Assembly (NCBI RefSeq): GCF_002954585.1
Contig: NZ_MSCI01000003.1
Span: 209,967 to 273,966 of the forward strand
DNA: 64,000 nt
Source of the DNA: Vibrio chagasii
GTDB lineage: Bacteria; Pseudomonadota; Gammaproteobacteria; Enterobacterales; Vibrionaceae
Direction of reading: 5' to 3'
Shown: piece after piece, positions 9,642 to 17,796 of the stretch
Numbering within the stretch: the stretch's first letter is position 1
Layout of the letters: each line of letters begins with the position of its first letter
The notes under the pieces: model-generated
What the model was told of the DNA's origin: nothing
Database searches by the model: none
Seen by the model: only the letters and a program-made list of their open reading frames with translations
Position numbers and translations under genes: made by a program

Positions 9642-9793
9642 AATTCTCTAACTCTTTTGAATACAAAACTAACACGAGTATAGCAAGGAATGGATAAGGC
9701 GGGCTAGTGGAATAATTCCCCAACCGGAGTATGATACGGCAAGCTAAGTTATAAATTTTGTTGAGTTAATTGCTCAAAACTATAGGTATTATT

Positions 9794-10957
9794 ATGAAGA
9801 TTGCAGTAGCCGGTACCGGGTATGTAGGTCTCTCAAATGCGATGTTGTTAGCTCAGCATCATGAAGTGATCGCGGTGGATATCATCGATGAAAAAGTGAC
9901 GATGCTTAACAATAAGCAATCGCCTATTGTTGATGCTGAAATAGAACATTTTCTGGCAAATAAAGCACTGAACTTCAGGGCAACGACCGATAAATCAGTG
10001 TATCAAGGTGCCGAGTTTGTCATCATTGCAACGCCTACCGATTATGATCCTAAAAACAACTACTTTGATACCAGCTCCGTTGAGTCTGTTATCAAAGATG
10101 TAATGGCTGTAAATCCTAAAGCTGTGATGGTCATCAAATCAACGGTACCTGTTGGCTATACTGAACGGATCAAACAAGAACTGAACTGCGAAAATATCAT
10201 ATTCTCCCCTGAGTTTTTGCGCGAAGGTAAAGCGTTGTATGATAATTTGAACCCTTCTCGAATTATCGTTGGCGAGTGCTCTGATCGAGCTAAAGTGTTT
10301 GCAGAACTGCTTGTCGAAGGCGCTGAAAAAGAGAGTATCGATGTGTTGTTCACCAATTCTACGGAAGCGGAAGCCGTAAAACTTTTCTCTAATACGTACC
10401 TAGCAATGCGTGTTGCATATTTCAATGAACTTGATTCTTACGCGGAAGCACATGGCTTGGATTCTCGCCAGATCATTGAGGGGGTGGGCTTAGATCCTCG
10501 TATTGGTAATCACTACAACAATCCTTCGTTTGGTTATGGTGGCTATTGTCTACCGAAAGATACCAAGCAGCTATTAGCTAACTACCAGGATGTACCAAAC
10601 AACATTGTCGGTGCCATTGTTGATGCTAACCGTACGCGCAAAGATTTTATCGCGGATTCAATCATCAAGCGCTCCCCTAAAGTGGTCGGCATTTATCGTT
10701 TGATCATGAAGGCAGGTTCGGACAATTTCCGTGCCTCTTCAATTCAAGGGATTATGAAGCGCTTGAAAGCTAAGGGTATCGAAGTGGTTGTGTTTGAACC
10801 GGTACTAAAAGAAGAGCACTTCTTTAATTCGAAAGTCTATTCTGACATTGAGGAATTCAAAGCTGTATCCGATGTGATTGTTTCTAACAGAATGGTTGAA
10901 GAGATCGCAGATGTTGCAGACAAGGTTTACACTCGAGATCTGTTTGGTAGTGATTGA
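9794..10957 (+). CDS. ugd: UDP-glucose 6-dehydrogenase
   Basis: This NAD-dependent enzyme oxidises UDP-glucose to UDP-glucuronate for surface polysaccharides and possibly lipid A modification. From ATG 9794 the protein has 388 residues, the standard short Ugd length. An in-frame TTG at 9770 would add eight unconserved residues. The Rossmann motif GTGYVGLSNA opens the protein, PEFLREG is at 140-145, and the active-site Cys is C252 in FGYGGYCLPKDT. It is the second UDP-sugar dehydrogenase in the window; wecC acts on UDP-ManNAc instead. No glucuronate-specific neighbour is visible, so the consuming pathway is unknown. Confidence 0.95.
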   Translation: MKIAVAGTGYVGLSNAMLLAQHHEVIAVDIIDEKVTMLNNKQSPIVDAEIEHFLANKALNFRATTDKSVYQGAEFVIIATPTDYDPKNNYFDTSSVESVIKDVMAVNPKAVMVIKSTVPVGYTERIKQELNCENIIFSPEFLREGKALYDNLNPSRIIVGECSDRAKVFAELLVEGAEKESIDVLFTNSTEAEAVKLFSNTYLAMRVAYFNELDSYAEAHGLDSRQIIEGVGLDPRIGNHYNNPSFGYGGYCLPKDTKQLLANYQDVPNNIVGAIVDANRTRKDFIADSIIKRSPKVVGIYRLIMKAGSDNFRASSIQGIMKRLKAKGIEVVVFEPVLKEEHFFNSKVYSDIEEFKAVSDVIVSNRMVEEIADVADKVYTRDLFGSD

Positions 10958-11010
10958 TTTGGTTCTATTTTTGCTAGGGCTAATTAGACCAGATGTTAAC
11001 AGCTCGATCT

Positions 11011-11048
11011 ATCTGTTTAGTGGCGATATACTGAACCACTAAACGGAT
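11011..11048. promoter_or_regulatory. Inverted repeat upstream of the TetR gene, possible operator
   Basis: Two 13-base arms (ATCTGTTTAGTGG and CCACTAAACGGAT, one mismatch) flank a 12-base spacer and end 17 bases before the TetR start. TetR-family proteins commonly repress their own gene through such palindromes, so self-regulation is a fair guess. No T-run follows, so it is not a good terminator for ugd. Confidence 0.4.
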
Positions 11049-11065
11049 AGGGATACTAATAAATA

Positions 11066-11704
11066 ATGAAAACACGTGACAAGATTGTTTACGCAGCTTT
11101 AGAGCTTTTTAACGAGCATGGTGAGCGTAGTATTACGACTAATCATATTGCTGACCACATCGAGATCAGCCCTGGTAACCTCTACTACCACTTTCGTAAC
11201 AAGCAAGAAATTGTCCGTGATATCTTTACTCTCTACTCTACTGAATTGCTTGAAAGGTTTACCCCAATCCAAGGTCAGAAAGAGAGCCTCACGCTATTAA
11301 AACACTATTTAGATTCGATATTTACTCTGATGTGGAAGTACCGTTTTTTCTACGCAAACCTTCCTGAAATCTTGTCTCGTGACGAGCAACTTCACCTCGA
11401 TTACATGGCTGTTCAAGAGAGATTGCAAACTAACCTTGTTGATATTATGAGGGCTTTCGTTGACTTGAATTTGCTGAAAGCGACAGATTCAGAGATGAAA
11501 TCGATGGTGACCTCTCTTCACTTGATTGCATCGGGCTGGTTAGCTTACCAGTCTGCGATGTCCCCAAAAGCGCAAATAACGGAGCAGGTTGTTCATCAAG
11601 GTATGTTGCAGATGATCGCGACCGTTAAGCCGATTGCGACCGCGCAAGGTTTTGAACAGCTGACATTATTGGAAGATGGTGTCAGAGCGTTGAACTCTAA
11701 ATAG
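11066..11704 (+). CDS. TetR/AcrR-family transcriptional regulator
   Basis: This 212-residue protein has an N-terminal helix-turn-helix at about 22-50 (RSITTNHIADHIEISPGNLYYHFRNKQEI), the TetR fingerprint. The helical C-terminal domain (about 55-200) would bind an unknown ligand. The ISPGNLYYHF recognition helix resembles regulators of fatty-acid or stress genes, but I cannot name a target. It stands alone between ugd and the convergent envC. A 13-base inverted repeat precedes it, and the dispersed repeat described at 11705 begins directly after its stop codon. Confidence 0.85.
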   Translation: MKTRDKIVYAALELFNEHGERSITTNHIADHIEISPGNLYYHFRNKQEIVRDIFTLYSTELLERFTPIQGQKESLTLLKHYLDSIFTLMWKYRFFYANLPEILSRDEQLHLDYMAVQERLQTNLVDIMRAFVDLNLLKATDSEMKSMVTSLHLIASGWLAYQSAMSPKAQITEQVVHQGMLQMIATVKPIATAQGFEQLTLLEDGVRALNSK

Positions 11705-11778
11705 AAAGATGCGGGTAAGCGAGATACGGGTAACCGAGATTCGAGATGCGAAGATCCGGGAAGAGCCGGTTCGAGTTG
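11705..11778 (+). repeat. CTCG/CGAG dispersed repeat after the TetR gene
   Basis: Directly after the TAG stop comes a purine-rich run of degenerate units (GATGCGGGTAAGCGAGATAC, then GAGATGCGAAGA) in the sense of the upstream gene. The same wording recurs after many genes in this window. Confidence 0.7.
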
Positions 11779-11799
11779 CGGTATATGAAGAATGGCGTC

Positions 11800-11834
11800 A
11801 TTCCCTACAGCGAGGGACGAGCGCGATAGGGAAT
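11800..11834 (+). repeat. REP-like hairpin, type A
   Basis: This 35-base element has arms ATTCCCTA and TAGGGAAT and an internal GAGGGACGA. The element at 42141-42175 is its reverse complement with three differences. I infer a mobile REP-like intergenic element rather than a terminator. Confidence 0.6.
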
Positions 11835-11870
11835 CTCTCGTTATCCTTGAGGCTTGCAATAGCATATGAG

Positions 11871-11902
11871 ATTCCAGATATTTCGTACCTCAATTCTGGA
11901 AT
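11871..11902 (-). repeat. REP-like hairpin, type B
   Basis: This 32-base element has arms ATTCCAGA and TCTGGAAT. It is a variant of the elements at 40819, 41199, 41579 and 42217, here on the minus strand. Confidence 0.6.
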
Positions 11903-11960
11903 GACGAAGTCTGAGAAATACGAATACAGATCTTCTCAATGAGTTAATTTGTACTTCTAA

Positions 11961-11989
11961 TCTCGGTTACTCGCACCCCATATCTGCTT
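11961..11989 (-). repeat. CTCG/CGAG dispersed repeat after envC
   Basis: On the minus strand the run AAGCAGATATGGGGTGCGAG begins right behind the envC stop. Together with 11705-11778 it forms an inverted pair filling the gap between the convergent genes. Confidence 0.6.
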
Positions 11990-13141
11990 TTACCTAACCA
12001 ACCAACTCTTTGGATTTTGAGCTTGGCTGTTTCTACGAATTTCAAAATAGAGGGAAGGGCGGGTTTGACCTCCGGTGTCTCCAGCAAGTGCAATAGCCTC
12101 GCCAGCTTTCACTTTGTCGCCTTCCTTTTTGAGTAGTGCTTGGTTAAAGCCATAAAGCGTCATGTCACCTTTGCCATGATCAAGCAATACCACTAAGCCA
12201 TAACCACGCAGATACTCGGCAAAAACAACGGTGCCTGAGTAAACTGATTTAACCTGCTGACCATATTTGGCATTGATCACCATCCCCTTCCAATTAACTT
12301 GTCCGGTTTGGCGTGAACCGTAGTTATGCAGAACTTTTCCTTTGATTGGCCAAGGCAGTTTTCCTTTACGCTTTGCTAAGCCATCCATAGGCACTGCATT
12401 ACGTCTCTCTCGAGCGGCTTTCTCTGCTTTGGCAATCTCCGCCTTGAGGCGAGTCTCATTGCGCTGCAGCTCGGCTAAGTAATTTTTATCACCTGAGATG
12501 TTCTTCTTAATACTGCCAACGGTTTTCTTACGCTGTGTTTGAGTCTGGGCTAACTTGTCGCGTTTTGTTGTCTGTTGTTTTAACAGAGTTGCGATCTGCT
12601 CTTGTTCAAGTTGGCGCTGTTTATGGCTTTCTTCTAACTCAAGTTGTGTTTGTTCAATGGTTTTGATTGTTGCAGAACGGGCTTTAGCAAGATGTTGGTA
12701 GTAATGGCTGATACGATCTTCTTCGACGCCCGTGTTGAGAATGTTAGATGAGGCTTTGGCGCGGCTTGTCATATAGTAAGTTTGAATCAGTTGTTCCAAC
12801 TTATCGGTATGAGCTTTTTTCTGAGCGGTAAGAGCTTTGATCTTAGCATCTAAGCTAGCAATATTGGCATTCGCCGTATTAAGCTGCTTTTTACTGTCTT
12901 GGATGGCTTTTCCCAGTGCAGCTATTGATAGCTCTTGTTTTTTTAGGCTCGCTTGTAGACTATCGAGCTTCTTTTGCTGTGAAGAGAGGGCTTTTTGCTG
13001 GCGAGAGATCTCGCTAGACACACCCTTTAATTCACCTTGAGATGCGGCAAATGACGATATTGGTAAAAGCGCAGCACTAAGGCTGACTGATATAAGAAGA
13101 GTTCGGCTGATAGCTCGAATATGTTTCATCATTATCGTCAT
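11990..13141 (-). CDS. envC: Murein hydrolase activator EnvC
   Basis: This is a periplasmic division factor. A signal peptide (about 1-32, ending SSFA-AS) is followed by a long coiled coil (about 35-245, rich in Q, K and L heptads) that binds FtsEX. The C-terminal LytM domain (about 270-380) activates AmiA/AmiB. The LytM domain is catalytically degenerate as in E. coli EnvC: WKGMVINA replaces the HxxxD zinc site and SLYFEIRR replaces the final HxH. Length is 383 residues. It lies 92 bp downstream of cysE on the same strand. In E. coli envC follows gpmI, so the order here is rearranged. An ATG at 13129 (MKHIRAIS) is an alternative start. Confidence 0.92.
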   Translation of the reverse strand: MTIMMKHIRAISRTLLISVSLSAALLPISSFAASQGELKGVSSEISRQQKALSSQQKKLDSLQASLKKQELSIAALGKAIQDSKKQLNTANANIASLDAKIKALTAQKKAHTDKLEQLIQTYYMTSRAKASSNILNTGVEEDRISHYYQHLAKARSATIKTIEQTQLELEESHKQRQLEQEQIATLLKQQTTKRDKLAQTQTQRKKTVGSIKKNISGDKNYLAELQRNETRLKAEIAKAEKAARERRNAVPMDGLAKRKGKLPWPIKGKVLHNYGSRQTGQVNWKGMVINAKYGQQVKSVYSGTVVFAEYLRGYGLVVLLDHGKGDMTLYGFNQALLKKEGDKVKAGEAIALAGDTGGQTRPSLYFEIRRNSQAQNPKSWLVR

Positions 13142-13170
13142 TTAGTTGTAATCATCTATTCTTAATTTTT

Positions 13171-13228
13171 CGAACTTCGCTGAATCGAATCCATACTTGC
13201 TTTTAATCTCTTCGCATCTCGTTACTGC
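13171..13228 (-). repeat. CTCG/CGAG dispersed repeat after cysE
   Basis: On the minus strand the sequence right after the cysE stop reads CAGCAGTAACGAGATGCGAA and then GAGATTAAAAGCAAG, again in the sense of the upstream gene. Confidence 0.6.
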
Positions 13229-13233
13229 TGTTT

Positions 13234-14055
13234 TTATATCCCATCACCATGGATAAAGCTTTGTGAGCGACCGTTGAACCCTTGGTCCATATCTAGAGAA
13301 GGCTTATCTGTCTTTGGTTTACCAACAATCTTAGCGGGAACACCAGCGACTGTAGTATGTGGTGGTACAGCTTGCAGTACCACAGAACAAGAGCCAATCT
13401 TAGCGCCTTCACCCACTTCAATATTGCCGAGTATTTTCGCACCAGCACCAATCATTACGCCTTCACGGATTTTAGGGTGACGATCACCGCCTTCTTTACC
13501 GGTACCACCAAGAGTAACATCTTGAAGGATGGATACGTCGTTTTCGACCACAGCAGTTTCACCGATAACGATACCTGTTGCGTGGTCGAGCATGATAGCT
13601 TTGCCGATACGCGCTGCAGGGTGGATATCAACTTGGCATGCGACCGAGATTTGATTTTGTAGGTAAGTGGCAAGTGCAATACGCCCTTGCTTCCATAACC
13701 AGTTGGCCACGCGATAACCTTGCAGTGCGTGGTAGCCTTTAAGGTAGAGCAATGGCATAGAGTACATTTCTACAGCCGGGTCTCGAGTAACTGTCGCGCA
13801 GATATCACAAGCGGCCGCATCAATGATTGAGTCATCTTCTTCAAACGCTTGCTCAACCACTTCACGTACAGCCATTGCTGGCATCGAAGCCGTTTTTAAC
13901 TTGTTAGCAAGAATGTAGCTGAGTGCAGCCCCTAGGCTTTCATGGTTGATAATCGTGGCATGGTAAAAACTCGCAAGCATAGGTTCTTGCTCAGACTGCT
14001 GTCGAGCTTCTTTTACAATGCATTGCCAAACTTTTTGTTGTTCACAGTGTTTCAT
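13234..14055 (-). CDS. cysE: Serine O-acetyltransferase
   Basis: CysE makes O-acetylserine from serine and acetyl-CoA, the first step of cysteine synthesis in the cytosol. From ATG 14055, preceded by GGATGG at proper spacing, the protein has 273 residues, the E. coli length; an ATG at 14067 would add four residues. The N-terminal helical domain (about 1-140) is followed by left-handed beta-helix hexapeptides (IHPAARIG, LDHATGIVIGE, VSILQDVTLGG). It is downstream of gpsA with a 117-129-bp repeat-filled gap, part of the usual secB-gpsA-cysE order. Confidence 0.95.
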   Translation of the reverse strand: MKHCEQQKVWQCIVKEARQQSEQEPMLASFYHATIINHESLGAALSYILANKLKTASMPAMAVREVVEQAFEEDDSIIDAAACDICATVTRDPAVEMYSMPLLYLKGYHALQGYRVANWLWKQGRIALATYLQNQISVACQVDIHPAARIGKAIMLDHATGIVIGETAVVENDVSILQDVTLGGTGKEGGDRHPKIREGVMIGAGAKILGNIEVGEGAKIGSCSVVLQAVPPHTTVAGVPAKIVGKPKTDKPSLDMDQGFNGRSQSFIHGDGI

Positions 14056-14067
14056 TTTTCCATCCAT

Positions 14068-14184
14068 TTTTTAGGGGCAGATGCGAGTGACGAGATGAGA
14101 GTTTCGAAGAACTATAAGAGCAGAATCTCGTATCTGCTTTTACTCTGTTCTCATCTCGTTGACTCGAATCTCTTAGCCGCTTCT
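14068..14184. repeat. Inverted pair of CTCG/CGAG repeats between gpsA and cysE
   Basis: The gap is filled by two head-to-head copies: AGATGCGAGTGACGAGATGA near 14079-14098 and CTCATCTCGTTGACTCGAAT near 14151-14170. They are almost complementary and could fold into a long stem, with a smaller inverted copy between them. It may block or process RNA between gpsA and cysE. Confidence 0.65.
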
Positions 14185-15246
14185 TTATCTTTCTGACTTC
14201 TTATCTCGAGCAAGTAGATCTTGCGCAGCTAAGTGTGCGTCTTTTCCTTGATACAACACTTGATAAATTTGTTCAACAATTGGCATCTCAACGCCCATAC
14301 GTTCTGATAGTAACCAAACTTCTTTAGTGTTGCGATAACCTTCTACCACTTGGCCAATTTCTTCTTGTGCGGTGTCAACGTCTTTACCGGAACCTAATGC
14401 TAAACCAAAGCGACGGTTACGTGATTGGTTGTCGGTACATGTCAGTACTAGGTCGCCAAGTCCCGCCATACCCATAAAGGTCTCTGGTTGTGCACCAAGA
14501 GCAGCACCCAGTCGGCTCATTTCTGCTAAACCACGGGTAATTAACGCTGTGCGCGCATTAGCACCGAAGCCAATGCCATCCGACATACCAGCACCAATCG
14601 CGATAACGTTTTTAACTGCACCACCTAGCTGCATACCAATGAAATCTGAGTTTGCGTATACACGGAATGTCTTGCCACAGTGAATCTTTTCTTGAAGCTC
14701 TTCTAAGAAGGTCTCATCTGGTGACGCGACTGAAATTGCGGTCGGCATACCCATCGCTAGTTCTTTGGCGAAAGTAGGGCCAGATAGAACCGCTAGAGAG
14801 TAATTGTCGCCAAGCACATCGTGTGCGACATCTTTAAGTAGTCGGCCAGTTTCTGGTTCCAATCCTTTCGTAGCCCAGCAAATACGAGAATTCGCTGACA
14901 AATGAGGTTTTAGACTATTTAAAACGATACCAAACACGTGACTAGGAACGACGACTAGGAGGTCACGACTGGATGTTACTGCTTTTTCAAGGTCTGATTC
15001 GATGATCAGGCTTTCTGGAAAGTCAATATTAGGAAGAAATGCATTGTTAGCGCGCTCTGATTCAAGGCGGGCCATATGAGCAGGGTCGTGTCCCCAAAGA
15101 ACAACATTTGCACCGTTACGCGCGAGAGATATAGCTAAAGAGGTCCCGTAAGAACCAGCGCCAATGACAGTCATGGCGATATCTTTGCCGTAAGCGCTGT
15201 CTTTACCAAAAGCGCTTGTCGTGTGAGTCGGGCGAGTATCTGTCAT
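14185..15246 (-). CDS. gpsA: NAD(P)-dependent glycerol-3-phosphate dehydrogenase
   Basis: GpsA reduces dihydroxyacetone phosphate to sn-glycerol-3-phosphate for phospholipid synthesis. The protein has 353 residues. The Rossmann motif VIGAGSYGTSLAISLARNG begins near residue 27, after an N-terminal extension of about 25 residues not usual in E. coli. The catalytic Lys lies in GGAVKNVIAIGAG near 206-218. AGGTGGAAGC before ATG 15246 supports the long start. It lies between secB and cysE; a terminator after secB suggests it also has its own promoter. Confidence 0.95.
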   Translation of the reverse strand: MTDTRPTHTTSAFGKDSAYGKDIAMTVIGAGSYGTSLAISLARNGANVVLWGHDPAHMARLESERANNAFLPNIDFPESLIIESDLEKAVTSSRDLLVVVPSHVFGIVLNSLKPHLSANSRICWATKGLEPETGRLLKDVAHDVLGDNYSLAVLSGPTFAKELAMGMPTAISVASPDETFLEELQEKIHCGKTFRVYANSDFIGMQLGGAVKNVIAIGAGMSDGIGFGANARTALITRGLAEMSRLGAALGAQPETFMGMAGLGDLVLTCTDNQSRNRRFGLALGSGKDVDTAQEEIGQVVEGYRNTKEVWLLSERMGVEMPIVEQIYQVLYQGKDAHLAAQDLLARDKKSER

Positions 15247-15339
15247 GCTTCCACCTAAAAATAATGAGGAAAATCGGAGAGTTCAGGAAAAGCTTCCTAA
15301 TAATCAGAAGGCTTTCTATCTTAGTACAGTGTAAAGAAA

Positions 15340-15372
15340 AAATGCACATCGCAGAAGTTACGATGTGCATTT
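15340..15372 (-). terminator. Intrinsic terminator after secB
   Basis: A perfect 12-bp stem (AAATGCACATCG with CGATGTGCATTT, nine-base loop) lies 50 bases past the secB stop. On the minus strand it runs into a T-rich tail, so it should end secB transcripts before gpsA. Confidence 0.8.
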
Positions 15373-15421
15373 AAGAGTTAACTAGCGTTTGAAACGTTGG
15401 GGTTAAGTTCTACTTTGAGAC

Positions 15422-15889
15422 TTAAGCCTGCTCGCCTTCAGCTTGTTGAGCTTGGTTTTGTAGGTAGTTCATGAACAAAGCATCGAAGTTAACAGGTGCT
15501 AGGTTCAGTTGTGGGAACGTACCTTTAACCACTAGGCTAGAGATTGTTTCACGAGCGTATGGGAATAGGATGTTCGGGCAGAATGCGCCTAGGCAATGTG
15601 CTAATTGACCTGCTTCCATTTCGCTTGCAGAGAAGATACCACCTTGCTGAACTTCACAAAGGAATGCAGTGTCGTCTGCGTTCTTCACAGTAACCGTTAG
15701 GCGTAGGATTACTTCGTAAACACCTTGACCAAGTTCGCGGCTTTGAGTGTCTAGGTCCAGTTTTACATCTGGATTCCACTCTTTTTGAAACATGTCTGGA
15801 GAGTTTGGCGCTTCGAAAGATACGTCTTTTAGGAAGATACGTTGGATTGCGAAGTTCTGTTGTGCGTCTTGTTGTGCTGCTTCAGCCAT
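15422..15889 (-). CDS. secB: Protein-export chaperone SecB
   Basis: This tetrameric cytosolic chaperone holds preproteins unfolded and hands them to SecA. The 155-residue length is normal. FAIQRIFLKDVSFEAPN near the N-terminus, the conserved CEVQQGGIF and the LFPYARETISSLVVKGTFPQLNLAPVNFDALF core are characteristic. It is acidic at its C-terminus. It lies 98 bp after yibN; the glutaredoxin gene grxC that separates them in E. coli is absent here. Confidence 0.97.
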   Translation of the reverse strand: MAEAAQQDAQQNFAIQRIFLKDVSFEAPNSPDMFQKEWNPDVKLDLDTQSRELGQGVYEVILRLTVTVKNADDTAFLCEVQQGGIFSASEMEAGQLAHCLGAFCPNILFPYARETISSLVVKGTFPQLNLAPVNFDALFMNYLQNQAQQAEGEQA

Positions 15890-15987
15890 TTTCTTGTCCT
15901 TAAAAATTTAAATTAGGTTTGGTTCGTAATATCTGTTGAACAAAACCCGAAAGTTAGTTTACTAGGTCTGCTTGCTTTTTACCTTTA

Positions 15988-16422
15988 CTATTTCTTACCT
16001 TTAACCAAAGGCAGGTTAGCTTCGCTCCAAGCCACTAGGCCACTTTTCAGCACGCTTACGTTTTCGAAGCCTGCTTTAACCAGCAAGTTAGCGCTTTCTT
16101 GAGCAGTTTGACCTGTCTTGCATACTACGATGATTGGGTCAGCTTTACGGCTTTCAAGGCTACCTAAGTTATTTGATTTGATGTCTGACGGCAAAATGTG
16201 AAGTGCGTCAGTAATATGGCCCTTTTTGAACTCATCTTTAGTACGAATATCAACCACAACGCCGTTCTCACGGTTAATCAGTTGTGTGGTTTGCGCCGCA
16301 GTGATCTCTTTGTAGGCTGCGTTTGATGTTTTGATTACGTTCGCAATGATGGCAACAACCAAGCCAATCCATACGATGGCTAAAATCATATTCTCTTGAA
16401 CAAATGGAACTAACTCTTGCAT
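15988..16422 (-). CDS. yibN: Membrane-anchored rhodanese-like protein (YibN family)
   Basis: This 144-residue protein has one N-terminal membrane helix (about 11-30, MILAIVWIGLVVAIIANVI) and a cytosolic rhodanese domain (about 40-140). The active-site loop CKTGQT carries the catalytic Cys near residue 110. It probably moves sulfane sulfur, but its physiological substrate is unknown. It is the last gene before the polysaccharide clusters; gpmI, its usual divergent neighbour in E. coli, lies 43 kb away at 59.3 kb. Confidence 0.9.
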   Translation of the reverse strand: MQELVPFVQENMILAIVWIGLVVAIIANVIKTSNAAYKEITAAQTTQLINRENGVVVDIRTKDEFKKGHITDALHILPSDIKSNNLGSLESRKADPIIVVCKTGQTAQESANLLVKAGFENVSVLKSGLVAWSEANLPLVKGKK

Positions 16423-16548
16423 GTCTTGAACTCTTATCCGTTATTGGGCAGAAAATTATAAGGTAGGAGTATAGCGAGGTTTGGAGTTTTGTGTACATAG
16501 TGATCTGAATCTTTGAACAGCACCAGGAGCAAAGTTTAACGATTTTTT

Positions 16549-16577
16549 TTGATTATATTTTCCGTTAGATAGATAAT
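16549..16577 (+). promoter_or_regulatory. Candidate sigma-70 promoter of the rml operon
   Basis: TTGATT (16549-16554) and GATAAT (16572-16577) are 17 bp apart. Transcription would start near 16584, placing the ops element about 53 bases into the leader, a suitable distance for RfaH recruitment. Confidence 0.45.
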
Positions 16578-16636
16578 AGACCTATTTACATTTTTAAATT
16601 TTAATGCGTAGTGTGGTTTTCGCTTTGTTACCAATG

Positions 16637-16648
16637 GGCGGTAGCGTG
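16637..16648 (+). promoter_or_regulatory. ops element (RfaH site) of the rml operon leader
   Basis: GGCGGTAGCGTG is a perfect 12-base ops element, the core of JUMPstart. It pauses RNA polymerase and recruits the antiterminator RfaH. It lies 63 bases before the rmlB start. Flanking words GTGTGG and TTACCAATG recur before the wza copy. Confidence 0.9.
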
Positions 16649-16710
16649 CTTGGTAAAGATGTTTACACTGTGCACGGTTCATGAGTTAAAAAGTTAGGTT
16701 AGGGGTTTTT

Positions 16711-17796
16711 GTGAAGATATTAGTCACTGGCGGTGCTGGTTTTATCGGTTCTGCAGTTGTTCGCCATATTATCAATAGTACATCGAATAGCGTAGTAAAC
16801 GTTGATAAGCTCACTTATGCAGGTAACTTAGAGTCACTTGTCGATGTTGATTCAAATGAACGTTATACATTCGAACAAGTAGATATTTGTAACCGTGCAG
16901 AACTTGACCGTGTTTTTGCTGAGCATAAACCGGATGCAGTAATGCACTTAGCCGCTGAGTCGCATGTTGACCGCTCAATCACTGGCCCAGCTGCATTCAT
17001 TGAAACGAACGTAGTTGGAACATATACGTTATTGGAAGCGACACGCGAGTACTGGAATAATCTTGAAGATCGAGCGAAAGCAGAGTTTCGCTTTCATCAT
17101 ATCTCTACAGACGAAGTTTATGGTGATCTTCCTCACCCAGATGAAGTCCCTGAGGGAACTGAGCTCCCAATGTTCCTGGAGACGACATCTTATGAGCCAT
17201 CTAGCCCTTATTCTGCTTCAAAAGCATCAAGTGACCATTTAGTGCGTGCATGGTTACGTACTTACGGCCTGCCGACTATCGTCACTAATTGCTCAAACAA
17301 CTATGGCCCCTATCACTTCCCTGAAAAATTGATCCCACTTGTCATCTTGAATGCTTTAGAAGGAAAAGATCTTCCTATCTACGGTAAAGGTGACCAGATT
17401 CGTGACTGGTTGTTTGTAGAAGATCATGCTCGAGCGCTCTACAAAGTCGTGACCGAGGGTAAAGTCGGTGAGACCTATAATATTGGTGGTCATAACGAAA
17501 AACAGAATCTTGAAGTGGTTAATACTATCTGTGACATCCTTGACACGCTAGTACCGAAAGCGACCAAATATTCAGAGCAAATAACGTATGTTCAAGATCG
17601 TCCTGGTCATGACCGTCGTTATGCCATTGACTCATCTAAGATGCAACGTGAATTGGGTTGGACGCCAGAGGAGACGTTCGAGACAGGTCTTCGTAAGACG
17701 GTTCAATGGTATCTAGATAACTCCAAGTGGTGTCAAAATGTACAAGATGGTAGCTATCAGCGTGAGCGTCTAGGTGTTATGGCAGGAGATAAATAA
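16711..17796 (+). CDS. rmlB: dTDP-glucose 4,6-dehydratase
   Basis: RmlB converts dTDP-glucose to dTDP-4-keto-6-deoxyglucose. The 361-residue protein starts at GTG with GGTTAGGGG before it. The NAD site TGGAGFIG is at 6-13, HLAAESHVDRS and TDEVYGDL follow, and the catalytic Tyr-x3-Lys is in YSASKASSDH. It is the first gene of an RfaH-type operon and overlaps rmlA by one base. Confidence 0.96.
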   Translation: MKILVTGGAGFIGSAVVRHIINSTSNSVVNVDKLTYAGNLESLVDVDSNERYTFEQVDICNRAELDRVFAEHKPDAVMHLAAESHVDRSITGPAAFIETNVVGTYTLLEATREYWNNLEDRAKAEFRFHHISTDEVYGDLPHPDEVPEGTELPMFLETTSYEPSSPYSASKASSDHLVRAWLRTYGLPTIVTNCSNNYGPYHFPEKLIPLVILNALEGKDLPIYGKGDQIRDWLFVEDHARALYKVVTEGKVGETYNIGGHNEKQNLEVVNTICDILDTLVPKATKYSEQITYVQDRPGHDRRYAIDSSKMQRELGWTPEETFETGLRKTVQWYLDNSKWCQNVQDGSYQRERLGVMAGDK

